A stretch of 64,000 bases of DNA, taken from positions 193,571,604-193,635,603 of the forward strand of contig NC_092520.1 in the NCBI RefSeq assembly GCF_037038585.1, read 5' to 3'. Shown here in pieces: positions 12,501 through 24,500 of the stretch. The notes beneath the pieces were generated by a model, which had not been told where the DNA came from, searched no databases, and saw nothing but the letters and a program-made list of their open reading frames with translations. Source of the stretch: Patagioenas fasciata (Eukaryota > Chordata > Aves > Columbiformes > Columbidae). Every line of letters starts with the position of its first letter. The first letter of the stretch is position 1. Position numbers and translations under genes: made by a program.

Positions 12501-15500
12501 GTAGCTGATCCAGAATGTAGAAAGGGCAAGGAAACCTGAAGGCAAAATCAGCCAGCCCTAAGGAAGAGAGAACTCTTAAAATAAGTATGCAAACAAGAAA
12601 ACCAATGGGAAGCTCTCATAAACCTAATGGCAGTTAACTCTACATTGTGTAAATAGGGAATTGAAATTCATACAAAACCTTGTAAAATACAGTACAAGTA
12701 CATTCACATCATCTGTTGCTTCTTCCTTCAGCATGAATAATGAAAGATTTTGTTTTCTTTAAGGAGAGCTGTCTGTCATTATTTCAATTTCACTGTTTTT
12801 TTCAGGTAGCAATATTAAACTTCAATTAGCTATTATAGCATTTAATACTGGTGTAAATTTTGTTTTCATTTTCTTAATTAGTTTGACCATCTTCTCTCTG
12901 CAGGAACCCCATCCTTCTGGAATAAGACCTGAAAGTGGTCCCCAAGCGGGTGGAACCACACTTACCATCACTGGTACAAACCTGGCCACTGGTTCCAAGA
13001 AGGATGTTCACGTTTCAGTTGGTAGCCAGCCTTGCAATGTGTATGTACCCTGAGCAACTAACAATGCAGAGCTGTATCCTAACAAAGCACAAACCTTTTC
13101 TGGCCTTTAGAAATTGCACAAATCCATTGTCTATCTCTCCGTGACTCATCCCATGTAATGGAGCTCTGCACGTAAAGTTCAGACAGAAACGCTCCCAGAG
13201 GCTCCAGCTGGAAGAAGCAGCTGCAAAAACACAAAAGTGGGAGAACTCAGATATTAAAGAATTTGCCAGTTTTGACTTTCTCTGCTTGACTGGCTGCTCC
13301 AGATCCACCCATGCTTTCAGTCAGCATTTCCTCAGTGGTCACATATAAAATCTTGATCTTCTAGTGTCCCTTGTCTTCTAACTTCTTTTTTTCCTTTATT
13401 AATTGGTACACTTCTCCAAAAAAAAAAAAAAAAGGGGTGACACAAAGTGTGCTGGCATCACATTGTTCTTGTGTTTGTTTTCATATCCTATACCTTTTTT
13501 AAAAACCCTAGGTGATCTGAAGTGTTGTCTCCTCTCATGACTACTCAGTGCCTAGCAAAAATAGAACCCTTTTTTTTGCTTCTGGGACACTACAGTAAAG
13601 AATTCAAATCGCCATAATGTTAGTAATTGAAGACATTTCCTCTTCTTTTTCTTCTCTAATCTAGCACTGAATTTGGAGACGAGATCGTTTGCGTTACAGG
13701 ACCTAATAGCAAGGTAGAAGCTGTTGAAGTCACGATGGACTATGGGGGCACGGCAATTAGTGTACCAGGGCTCTTTTCATACAGTGAGAATCCTACTGTC
13801 ACCAAGTTCCTGCCAGTAAATAGCTTCAGCAGGTAATGAAATCTTTGTTGTAACTTCATTTGCTATTGGGTTAAAATATGTATAATTTATAATAAGCCTA
13901 TTACGTATAGAACTGTATAGTTCATGCACATATTTAGATATGTAGAATTTGTGAACTTTCTTAACCAAAGACGATGTTTGAAAGTATTCTGTTTACCTCC
14001 AAACTTTAATCCCCACTTCAAAGCTAAATTCCCAAACCAGAAAAGGTAATGATCTTCTTTTAAATGAAGATGTCTTAAAGAAAGAGGTTTGAAGCATTCC
14101 AGGATGTCAGACAACATGATCTGTACCTTACTTACAAATCCTTATCCTGTAAGGATAACCCATATAAAAGGTTTTGAATGAAAAGGTTTCTAACAGTTCT
14201 TCTGTTCAGCTTTTAATTAGTAAGCTGGAAACAGTGGATGGTTATGGCTTGTCACCGCTTTGTGTCCTGAGGAGAAAAAGAAAAAAAAAAAAGTGTCTTT
14301 TTAGGAAATCTAGATCAGACTGCAACAGGGCTTTGAAAAGGTATGGTCTTTTCTGTGGCGGTACTCACACCCCAACTGGTAGCTGTTTCTTCTGGAAAAA
14401 AGCTCACCTAGGAGTAATTGTGAAATCAAAGAAATGTACGCCACTCGTATATATGTAGCAAAACAGCAAATTCTGTATAGAGGTGCTTGTAGCATGCGTC
14501 TGGTTTTGAGAGTCATTCTGTGACTGATACAGGGACAAACCTGTGACCTTGATTCACATTGGTCTCTGCTGTTCCCTAATATTCTGGTCTTTCTGCTTAG
14601 TGGGGTACAGTTGGCAGAGACAGACCTGATGTTTCCACTTTCAGTAAAAAGAAAAGTAACATCAAAACCTTACAAATAGGACACTAAATATAAAACTGGC
14701 CATGACTTCTCTTGGATAAATTGGTACCTGTTTCCTCGAATATTGAGCAGCCACTTATATAAAATAGGATTTTATTTTAATATTTGCTTTTGATTTTTGG
14801 TTTGAGTGGTTTTGGGGCCTGGAGAGTTTTTTTGGTAGATCAATAGTGATTTACCCCAGAGGATTTAAGAGACTTCTTTTTTTTTTTTTCTCTATATAAA
14901 CTGAAGCTTAATTTAATGGATTGCCTTGAGGATTGCTGTCCTTCTAAATCCATGTTACTTCAATGATTTTAGTTATCACTGGCAACTTGCATCCCGTCTT
15001 CTTATTATTGGAATGCATTTTTTTTAAACATTGTGTTGCAAATTAAAGGGAATAGAGAAGCTGGGTCCCTACAGACCTGTGGAAAATACACTTTCACCTT
15101 TGTGTGTATGATAGGTGGAGAGGTTTTAAGAAAAACATTGGAGAAGTAAAGCACACAAAGATAGGCATCAATGAAAAGCCACAAATACTGGCAAAGCATT
15201 TTGTATGTCTTTATTCTGCTGGTTTAAAGTAAGTTTGTAGTTGACATTGCTGCTTTTAAATGCTGTGGTCATCAACAGCTTTAACAGAAGCCCGTTGTGT
15301 AGGACATCTAATTGTCATATAGGCATTAGGTAGCTGTTTCCAGTGGAAGTAGTAGTGGTGCAGGATTAAACAGTCTACAGCTCTGGTAGTTTGTCAATGA
15401 CTTGACTTCTTTTTTAATTCTGCCTTTCAGTGGAGGGAGAAATATTACAGTAACTGGAACCGGTTTTGAGCTCATCCAGAGTTTCTCGTTGGTGGTGTAT

Positions 15501-18500
15501 GCAGAGCGTCCAGAAGCAGGGAAAATGAACCTCAAAAGGGTAATTTTCTTTCTTTCTTCCCAAAAGGAATCACAAACACATAATCTGTTCAAAAAATGCA
15601 TCTAAGTTTGTCCACTGGGCTTTGCTGGGCTTGGAGTCAAATAAGGTTTGAACAGTTTTCTGGATCTGTTCAGGGTTTCTGTGGAAGAGCTTACTTGCTG
15701 TCTTGACTTACACTCACTTGTACCTTTGCAGTCTTCTACTTTAAAATTCTTTTAATTTAATATGGGTAAGGATAGAAGAATTAAGCTGTGAGTGGTAAAC
15801 TGGATGTATTTCAGAATTTGAAAGTGTTTGTTTTTGCTTTATCTTTCTCCTTCTTCTACCCCTGCAAGCTTTGTCTGAAACAGGACCCAGATCCAGACAA
15901 TGCTGAGTACTCAGCTTTGCACAGTCAGTGCCTTTTATTTTCTCACACCTTAGTGAACTGAGTTGTCTTTTCTTTCTTGCTTCATGCATATTCCACCTAT
16001 AGCATGTTCACAAAAAGCTGAGAAAAATAAAGGTATTAAAAAACCCAAACCCTTCTTTCATCTCATGTTAAGAACTGACATTACCAATAGTCTCCATCTC
16101 CCACTATACTGAATGAAGATCACAATTAATTGCAATGATTGAGGATTTAAAAGTGATCTTCCAATAAGAACATTATAAGACTTTTTCTCATGCTGGCTTT
16201 TTAATTTAAGACTGTCTTGTGATCCATACGGTGTTGGTAGTCTGCGTGTTTTGTATTATATACATGATTCAACTTTCAGAGTATGCTAACGCCAGCCGAA
16301 TTTGGGTCCATCAGAACCCTATCCTTAAAGAATTTGAAGAGGAAAACCGCCTATATTTCTTAAGCCATAATCTGCAAGTTGTAATTATCTTCATAACCTT
16401 AACTCCCAGCACAATCCTCAAGTCTATTTTAGCATTCTCAACAGTGTTTATCAACATTTCTCAGGACCCTCCTTATCTATGTTTGGCATCTTCTCAGCAC
16501 ATTTGCTAAAGTCAGCATTATGTACAGCACCCATTGTTGGTTAAGACTAGAAACTTTTCTAATCTTTTGTTTTGCATCCATGTATATGGGAATATCAGAA
16601 AAGTGTGGGAGGAGCTATCAAACGGCATTTCTCAAAGTGAGAAACTGAGGTGGCGATAGAAATGTTGAAGTGTTGTTGGCTATAGTTCGTGTTACTGAAT
16701 GATTGAAGGACTTTCTAGGATAAAAACATCTGTGTAATTGGGGATGGAAGACAGGTTGAATTGTTACCATGAGCAGTTGATTGACAATTGGTTAATTGAT
16801 TGACAGTTGGTTAATTTAATTCCGAAATTTCACTTACTAATTGTACTGAATTTCAGCGAAGTATTTTACAGTGCCAGTAGGAGAGAATCTACCTGAGATA
16901 CTTAATGGTACAGAAGATGATCTAGATTTAAAACTGCCATTTTAACCTCTTAATCTTCGAGCAATTTAATGATATCAGCTCAGTGTGGTCCAGGGCCATA
17001 GAATTTGGTGGCAATGGAAACGGGTTGTAGCCTAAGCTTTTTCTTCAGACAGCTGCTAGAATGTAGTGAATCAACAATTGATTCCCATCAACAAATTAGT
17101 TTCATTTTCTTTTTTGGAAAATACCTTATACTGTGTTATTTCTGCTCTATGGAGAGAATAAAATCCAGTGGGTTTATTTCTACAGTGTGAAGTTATCAGC
17201 AGTTATGTACAGGAATGAGTCAAACTATAAAATCTACATGTTCTTCTTGTCTTGTTTCTTACAGTTTGATGGAAAGGATGTTACAAGACTCAATGAAACT
17301 ACAGTGGTTTTTTCTTCCCCACCAATACTGGAAGACCCAGAAAACTATAACATTACCACTATTATCCTAATGGATCATTATAATTTGGTTGTAAAAAATG
17401 AAAGCCATTCCTTTGCCTATGTTGCAGACCCAACCTTTGAAAACTTCACAGATGGCATCAAAAAACAAGTCAACAAACTTATCAATGCAAAGGTAAACTT
17501 GTCAAGAGGTGATGGTTGCTCAGTTTGTCCTTGAAGCATATATGGCATTTTTCCTTCCTTGATTGAACCCTTAACAGCTGTCAGGTACCATACCCAAAAT
17601 GCTTGGCAGACTCCCTTACCTGTGCTAGATAATGAACGTTGTCGGTTCCCCTTTCCTCCCCAGCCCCTGCTTTTCAGAGGTAGTCGCTATCTTTTTAGCC
17701 ATACTTAGGGTTTCCTGGGGATGCCCTCTCCTGCTGGGCCTGACATTTGGAAATGCCCTCTGCCACAGAGCTCCCAAGGACTGGAGAGGACATCTCACAC
17801 CAGGAAGGAGTGAAATTGCGTAATTCCCAACCACTCTGCTCTTCTGTTCCCTGCAGTGCAAATCACATCTCCTGCTAAAAGTGACCCAAATGGAAAGCTG
17901 CAACTTGGAACTTCTTGTCTCCCGAAACTTTGCAATGATTACTTAGCCTTGTATTTTCTGTCTAGGGCAGTAACCTGAACAAAGCCATGACAATAGACGA
18001 GGCCCAGGCTTTTGTGGGTGACGAGCCTTGCAACATAAAAACACTAACTGAAACGGACTTATATTGTGAGCCACCAGAAGTACAGCCTCAACCAAAGAAA
18101 CGGCAGAAGAGAGATACCATCAATAACCTTCCTGAATTCATCGTAGGTTACCTTTTCAATAGAATTTAATATCATATACCAGTGACATGGACACAGTGCT
18201 TCTTAATTGAAGTTGTTTGTTCTCCAAAGTTTTTGTAGTACCATGAAGAAACTCCTTGTAGTTCTTTCTTCCTCCAGCTTCTGCCTGCTGTCTCAAAGAT
18301 GTCACACATAAAGAGTAGTCCCAAGCTGCCAAATGCCTTCTACCTTCATTACAGAGGAATGTAAAATCGTAGCTAGACAGGCTGGGGATTTTTCTTCCTC
18401 TCTAAGCAAAATAAAATTGCTTCATGGAATAAAGTGCTAGTGACCTGAATTCAGTATAAAGTATTCAAAAATGTTTCCTTTCTTTGGCAGTTTGAGCTAG

Positions 18501-21500
18501 AAATTCACTTAGTAAGAATAACTAAAAATATAGAGCACAACTGAGAAGTGGAGCACTGTCCATTTGCACTTTTTTAGACAAATGTCTGTGCTTACCTAAT
18601 TAGGTGAAATTTGGACTCCGGGAATGGATCCTTGGAAGGGTGGAATATGATACACGTGTGAGTGACATCCCACTGCATCTTATTTTGCCACTGGTACTCA
18701 TTCCTATGCTAGCAATCATCGCCATTTCTATCATGTGTTACAGGTAAGTTCCTTTAATTAGGTGTTTTTTCTGTCCTAAAGCTTTCAAAGTACTACCTGA
18801 TTGTTTTCAGCTCAGTCTACAGAAATTATCTTAATCTTTTTTATGAGCCACCGAGTTAAGAAAGGCAGTTACAGCTGGAAATATGTATGAGCACCAGTTT
18901 ATTCCTCTCACGCACACCAAATTCCTTGGTGTCAGTCAGCCCAGTCCATCCTTTATACATAAGCACAACAATTGGTCCCAGGCTTGCCAAGTGCACAATT
19001 GCAGTCTGAGTTGCACACATACATTCTTAAAATGGCAGGTAAAGTGCCTTTTGTGAAGGAGATAACTTATTCTATATACATATCCATCAGCGTTTACGCA
19101 GGCTCAGTCAGCACTGTAGGTCTGAGCTGGATGGATTTGGCTAAGGGGTCATTTTGGCCTTTCCAGCTGAGGTAAGTGTTACCCACACACAAATTTCATG
19201 ATTCACGGTGACATTCATGCTTCACAAAGGGCCAGAACAATGTCTGTATTTCACTTAAGACCTGCTTAGCCCGATTTTAAGGTTCATAATGAGGGCCTCA
19301 CACTGTCCCTCAGAAGGAAGTGCATTTCACTCTTATGGTGCCTATCAGTGCAGCCAAGGCCGTGCTGACGTACACGCTGTACAGCACTGATGCGCTCATG
19401 GACCTCCTGCAACCTTCTCAGCTCAGACCCAGACACACTCCTGGGTGGCTCAGCGCCAGCACAGGACATGTTGCAAGAAATCCCTGTTCAGTACATACAA
19501 ATCGAGCTTCTGTACTTAATATGTGATTGAAAGCATTTGTAACTACTGCTTATGGGATTTTAAGTCACTGGCCCAAGTGCGCTTTGAAGCAGCAGACCCG
19601 TGATGGTGGCAGGCTGATTTACATGGAATGAAGACTTGGTCCACTGTTGCTGTTCTTCTCCTCCATTTTCTTTCTGCTGCCAGTGTTTAAAAAGAAATCA
19701 AAACCAGGAAAATGTTCTCCAGTCCTTCGGCTTCCCACTCAGAGCTGTTGCAAAGTAATTTCTTTTGCAGTTTGTAACTTTTAAAAAATTTTATCTCTAT
19801 TCCATAAAGACGCAAGAGCCAACAAGCAGAACGCGAGTATGAGAAAATTAAATCACAACTTGAAGGCCTGGAGGAGAGTGTCAGAGATCGATGCAAGAAG
19901 GAATTCACAGGTATGACAGATATTTGCACACCTGTGGGTCCTCTTGAGCAATCAGAAGATGGGCTGGAGCAGTGGTGCTAGGTTGCTAAAACTGACTTCT
20001 GGGAGTAAATAATTAGATCTTTTAAGTCTTGATTACTGGCATTGACATACAGCAGATATTTTGTTATTGCATGTGAAAGCTGTAAATAAAATAAAACAGG
20101 GACCTGAGGGTATTAAAGAAAATTGATAGTTTTAGTCTAAAGGAATCACAGAGTTAACAACTGGGAAATAGAAACTAGTTGAGATTGAGGCTACAAGCCA
20201 TTAATGTCAGCAGCCATTGATATGGGGGAAAGAATGTTTTATAGTGGCTAATCATGCACTTAGTGTTTAACACAATGGCTGTATGTGCCAAGTATGCATA
20301 TTAAAAACTGTTTTCAGAGCTGCAAAATTTATTTGCAGCAATCAGCATACAAAGGGATAATTTGGCAAGCTTGCCACAAAGAAATAACATTTTGCCTTGT
20401 TTATCGTGGGAAAACCTTAAGCCTGATTTGAGAAGCTAGCTAATTGTTCTGTGTAAATGTAGAGGCATCATCCCAGGGAAGGCAGCGGGAGGTGTAAAGG
20501 CTCAGCATTTCTACATGTTGAACTACTCATTGTAATGCTTAAATTAGGCATCTGAGTGCAAACATTGCAAATATTGGCCTAAATGATTACCATGAAATGT
20601 CACCTCATTATCTGAATTATGCTTGCTGTTGGGTCATGTTAAAATAATCTCTACTGAAAAAACAAAACAAAATACGTTTTTCTTTCTAAAGAGAAATACA
20701 TTTTTTTCATATTGACCCATGCTAAAATGCAGGAATGAATTTAACAGCAATTTCAGGTTAGAGAAGATTTGGGCCATGCTGGAAGCCACTCCCAGTCTTG
20801 TTTTTCTGGCATTTCTGGGACAGGGTGTTCTTTTCTCATACCAGCTTGCTTTCTCTGGAAAACCAGCTCCTTCCAGGTTCTGGACACAAACCAGAAGTAG
20901 ATGTTTGAATCAAGAACTATTCCCAAATGGGCTTCATTGCAAAATGCATTTTCAACTATGAGAGGATCAATCAAGGTTAACAGCCCTCTCTCCCCACCTC
21001 TCCCATGCAACTCCATACCTATTTCTGAAAGGAGAAGGTGCTTGTCTCTTGCTGACACCCCTTGGAGGGGCTACAGGCTCCTGATGCCTGTTCAGTTGAA
21101 GGCTTCCTCTCTGCTCCACCAAGGAGAATGTGCAGCCCAGGAGTCATCCACTTCCTAAACTGCATCCACCTTGGCTGACAGTAAAATGAAACACTGAAGC
21201 CAAAACACATTCTGGATCCATACTGTGAAACCATTACGTCAACAACACAAAGTGTGGACAGACCAGAACACATGGGACCAAAGATAACCAGGAAAAGGGA
21301 TGTCAGGGGGGACATACAAATTCCACAAAGCTGAAAACCACAAGGTGCTTTCTCCCTTAGCTTTGCTGAATGCTATAAAACAAGGAGGTGAATGAATAAG
21401 AGAGAGAAAATTGCAGAGACAATAGGTCACTATATTAATTAACATAGTATCCTAGTCAATTGGCAATATTGGGTAATTGGAAAGCCTTCAGCTAGAACAG

Positions 21501-24500
21501 CAGCTCCAAAGGACGGTTCCCCTTTTAAGAACTTCAGGGTTTTTGAGTCTCACAGAAATGTTTCCATCACTTTCAATGAACCATTTAACCTTCTTCCTTC
21601 CTGCCATCACCTTCCTTCCAGTTAAATTAGTGTACCTCACACTTTGAACCTTTCTTTCCTTGATTGCTGTGTGTTTTTAAAAAGTACTTTGATACTACCT
21701 AGACTCGGAATAGAATGTGCACTGGAAAACAAAACAAAACAGAAAAACAATATTGCAGTGTCTGGTTTTGGCTCTGTGCTACAATCCTACATTAGTGTAT
21801 GTGAACTCACCCAGATGTCCATTAAGGTCCTTTTTCAGGTAGGGAGCAACAAGGAAACCATCTGTGCTAAAGGCAATTATCCTCATGCCGCCATAGGATT
21901 ACCTGTGGACATAGTTATCAGGATAATTAGTAGAAATAGCCAGGGAAAATGTGAGGTAAAGTAGAGTTTTTGGTGTTGAGTTGCTTTTTCTCCATTACAA
22001 GGCACCTAAAGAGATTGTGTTGCCTAAAAAAGCTGTAGGCTTTTGTTTAAATGAACCTTTAAACTGTATTGCGTATTCCAGATCTAATGATAGAGATGGA
22101 GGATCAGACAAATGATATCAATGAAGCTGGAATCCCAGTACTGGACTACAAAACCTACACAGACAGGGTCTTCTTCTTGCCCTCCAAAGACGGAGAGAAA
22201 GACGTGATGATTACAGGGAAGCTGGATATTCCCGAGGCCCGACGGCAGACGGTGGAGCAGGCTTTGAACCAGTTCTCCAACCTCCTCAATAGCAAATCAT
22301 TTCTTATTAATGTGAGTACTGAAGTAGATTCACCTCATCTCTTAGCTAGGCATAGCTGTGTGCAAGACAGTAGGTTTGCAAGCACAACTGAACCAAAACT
22401 ATTAAAAATACGTTATTTTCATATGATTCTGGTTCCACAGTAACCACTGCAGATATGGGGCATCAGAGCCAGAGCTTCCTGGTGAGGCAGAGTGGCAAGA
22501 TCATATTTCTGTGCCAGGTGACATAGTACGGAGTTAGTCAACATTGCAGTGGCTGTAGGAAAATAGATATTACCCAATCTGGCATAAAAACTGAGGTTAG
22601 ATTTGGTTTAACCTTTTAAGAAATGTGATCAGAGAGCGCTGATTCCATCCCGGGAGTCACCTGCAGGCAGCGTCTGCTGGGTCTGTCCCAGAGAGGCAGA
22701 AGCTCCTCAAGTGGCCTCTTCATCAAGATTGATGAGTGCTCACAGCAGCTCTGAAGAGACTTCTAATTGCTTCTCTCAAAAACTGAGGCTGATTGTCAGA
22801 CACCTAAATATAGATTTAAGCTTCTAACTTTTTCTTCTGTTTTATATGAGGCTCCTTTGCCGCGCTAGTTAATGGCAGCATTACAGTTTGTGGCAGATGA
22901 GATAACGTTCCCAGATGTACTTAGTGTCTTTGTAATTTGATGTGAAAGGACTGGGAATTTGGGGGAGGGGAAACTGATTTTCTCTTTTAAAAAATTGTCA
23001 CAGAACACCTTTTTTTCATTTAATTAAAGCATCCTTTTTAGGTAAGGTTCCAGTTAGAGTATATAAGCATTCCTTGACTTAGTCTAGTACACTGTGTGTG
23101 TATCTAAAAACAAATTTTAGGCAGCATTTTCTTGTAATTAGTTTTTTCAAACTTCCAAAAACTTTTCCATTCTGTGCTTAGATTAATATTAAAATAATAT
23201 TGCTTGCCTTCTTAGTGCAGACAAGTGTTAAGGTTCTTCAGAAAGCTGTCATCTCACTTGATTTTACATTTGTTCTCTGTTTCAGTTTATTCACACGCTG
23301 GAAAACCAAAGGGAGTTCTCTGCTCGAGCTAAAGTGTATTTTGCATCTTTACTGACAGTTGCTTTACATGGAAAACTAGAATACTATACTGACATCATGA
23401 GGACGCTGTTCTTAGAACTGATGGAGCAGTATGTTGTGGCCAAAAACCCAAAGCTGATGCTAAGAAGGTCTGAATGATTGTCATATTTTTTGGTAGTTCT
23501 TTGTTTTTCTGTAAATATGTTTCTTCTGCCATGTGGCTGTATTAAAATGCCAGCTATCTGTGCAAGTCAGAAATAACTTGGTCCAAGCATCCTAGGAGGA
23601 CAAGCTTAACAGGAAAAGCTGTCCAAGGCACAGGCAGAACTGCTGGCTACAGACTTCCTTATTCAAATACTGTAGTGTAGAATGTGTATTGAGATTACTG
23701 AAACATCTGCATTACTTCAAAATACAATACTGAACATTTAATTTACGTTTAAATCTAATTTTATTCCAAATGATCTAGCATTTATACCACACATCATCTC
23801 CGTAATGAGTACACATAATCAGTTTGCATTGTGCATTCAGGGAGGGCTCTAGTGTTTTTAACCCTATTGTTATCCCAAATAAATTACTAAAGACTTGGGT
23901 CTATGTATGTTGTAGCTTTGTAATCTCTAAGTTATTTCCCAGTAACTGCACAACTGAGTTAATTTTGTAGCTCTTACAGTGTAGACCCAATTGAAGATTT
24001 TGCATAAAGGATGTGTGCTTTTCAGTAATGAGCTGAGGTACCCAGGAATGATGAGCAACACAAAGCACTTATCCTAAAGCAAGTACGTGCTCTCAAGACT
24101 CTATAGGGAAATCATTGCATTAGGAGAGTACATGCATTTAAGCATGTACAAATATTATATTTCAAGCAAGCAATGTTTTTCTTTAAAACTTTGTCATTAA
24201 GTACCCTTACCGTACTTGGGTTGGTTTTTTTTCAGATCTGAAACAGTTGTTGAGAGAATGTTGTCTAACTGGATGTCTATTTGTTTATATCAGTACCTCA
24301 AGGTAAGAGTTGAAGTCTATTGCCTGTTTGGTTTGGTATTTTTTTTATCAATAATACGTAAACATGCTGCATTGAGTGTATCTTTTGGGTTTGCTTTATT
24401 TTATTTCCTTTCCTTTGAACAGGACAATGCTGGGGAGCCTCTTTATAAATTGTTCAAAGCTATCAAACATCAGGTAGAAAAAGGCCCAGTGGATGCTGTA

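Larger units (their letters stand above)
591..12903 (+). other. PLXNC1 intron, 12.3 kb
   Basis: This is the largest intron. It holds an A/C-rich simple stretch at 1580-1630, CR1 tails at 2955-3183 and 7645-7715, and a CpG-richer patch at 11820-12050. Moderately GC-rich patches lie near 5030-5340, 5900-6180 and 9590-9745. Open frames in these patches show no recognisable protein. The rest is unremarkable AT-rich sequence. Confidence 0.8.
17493..18603 (+). other. Two short PLXNC1 introns around the exon at 17966-18142
   Basis: The introns 17493-17965 (473 bases) and 18143-18603 (461 bases) contain nothing recognisable apart from splice signals. Confidence 0.8.

Noticed and set aside
13041..13144. 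Continued open frame after the exon ending at 13040
   Set aside because: This run is in another frame than PLXNC1. The true frame is fixed by the valine codon completed at 13665.
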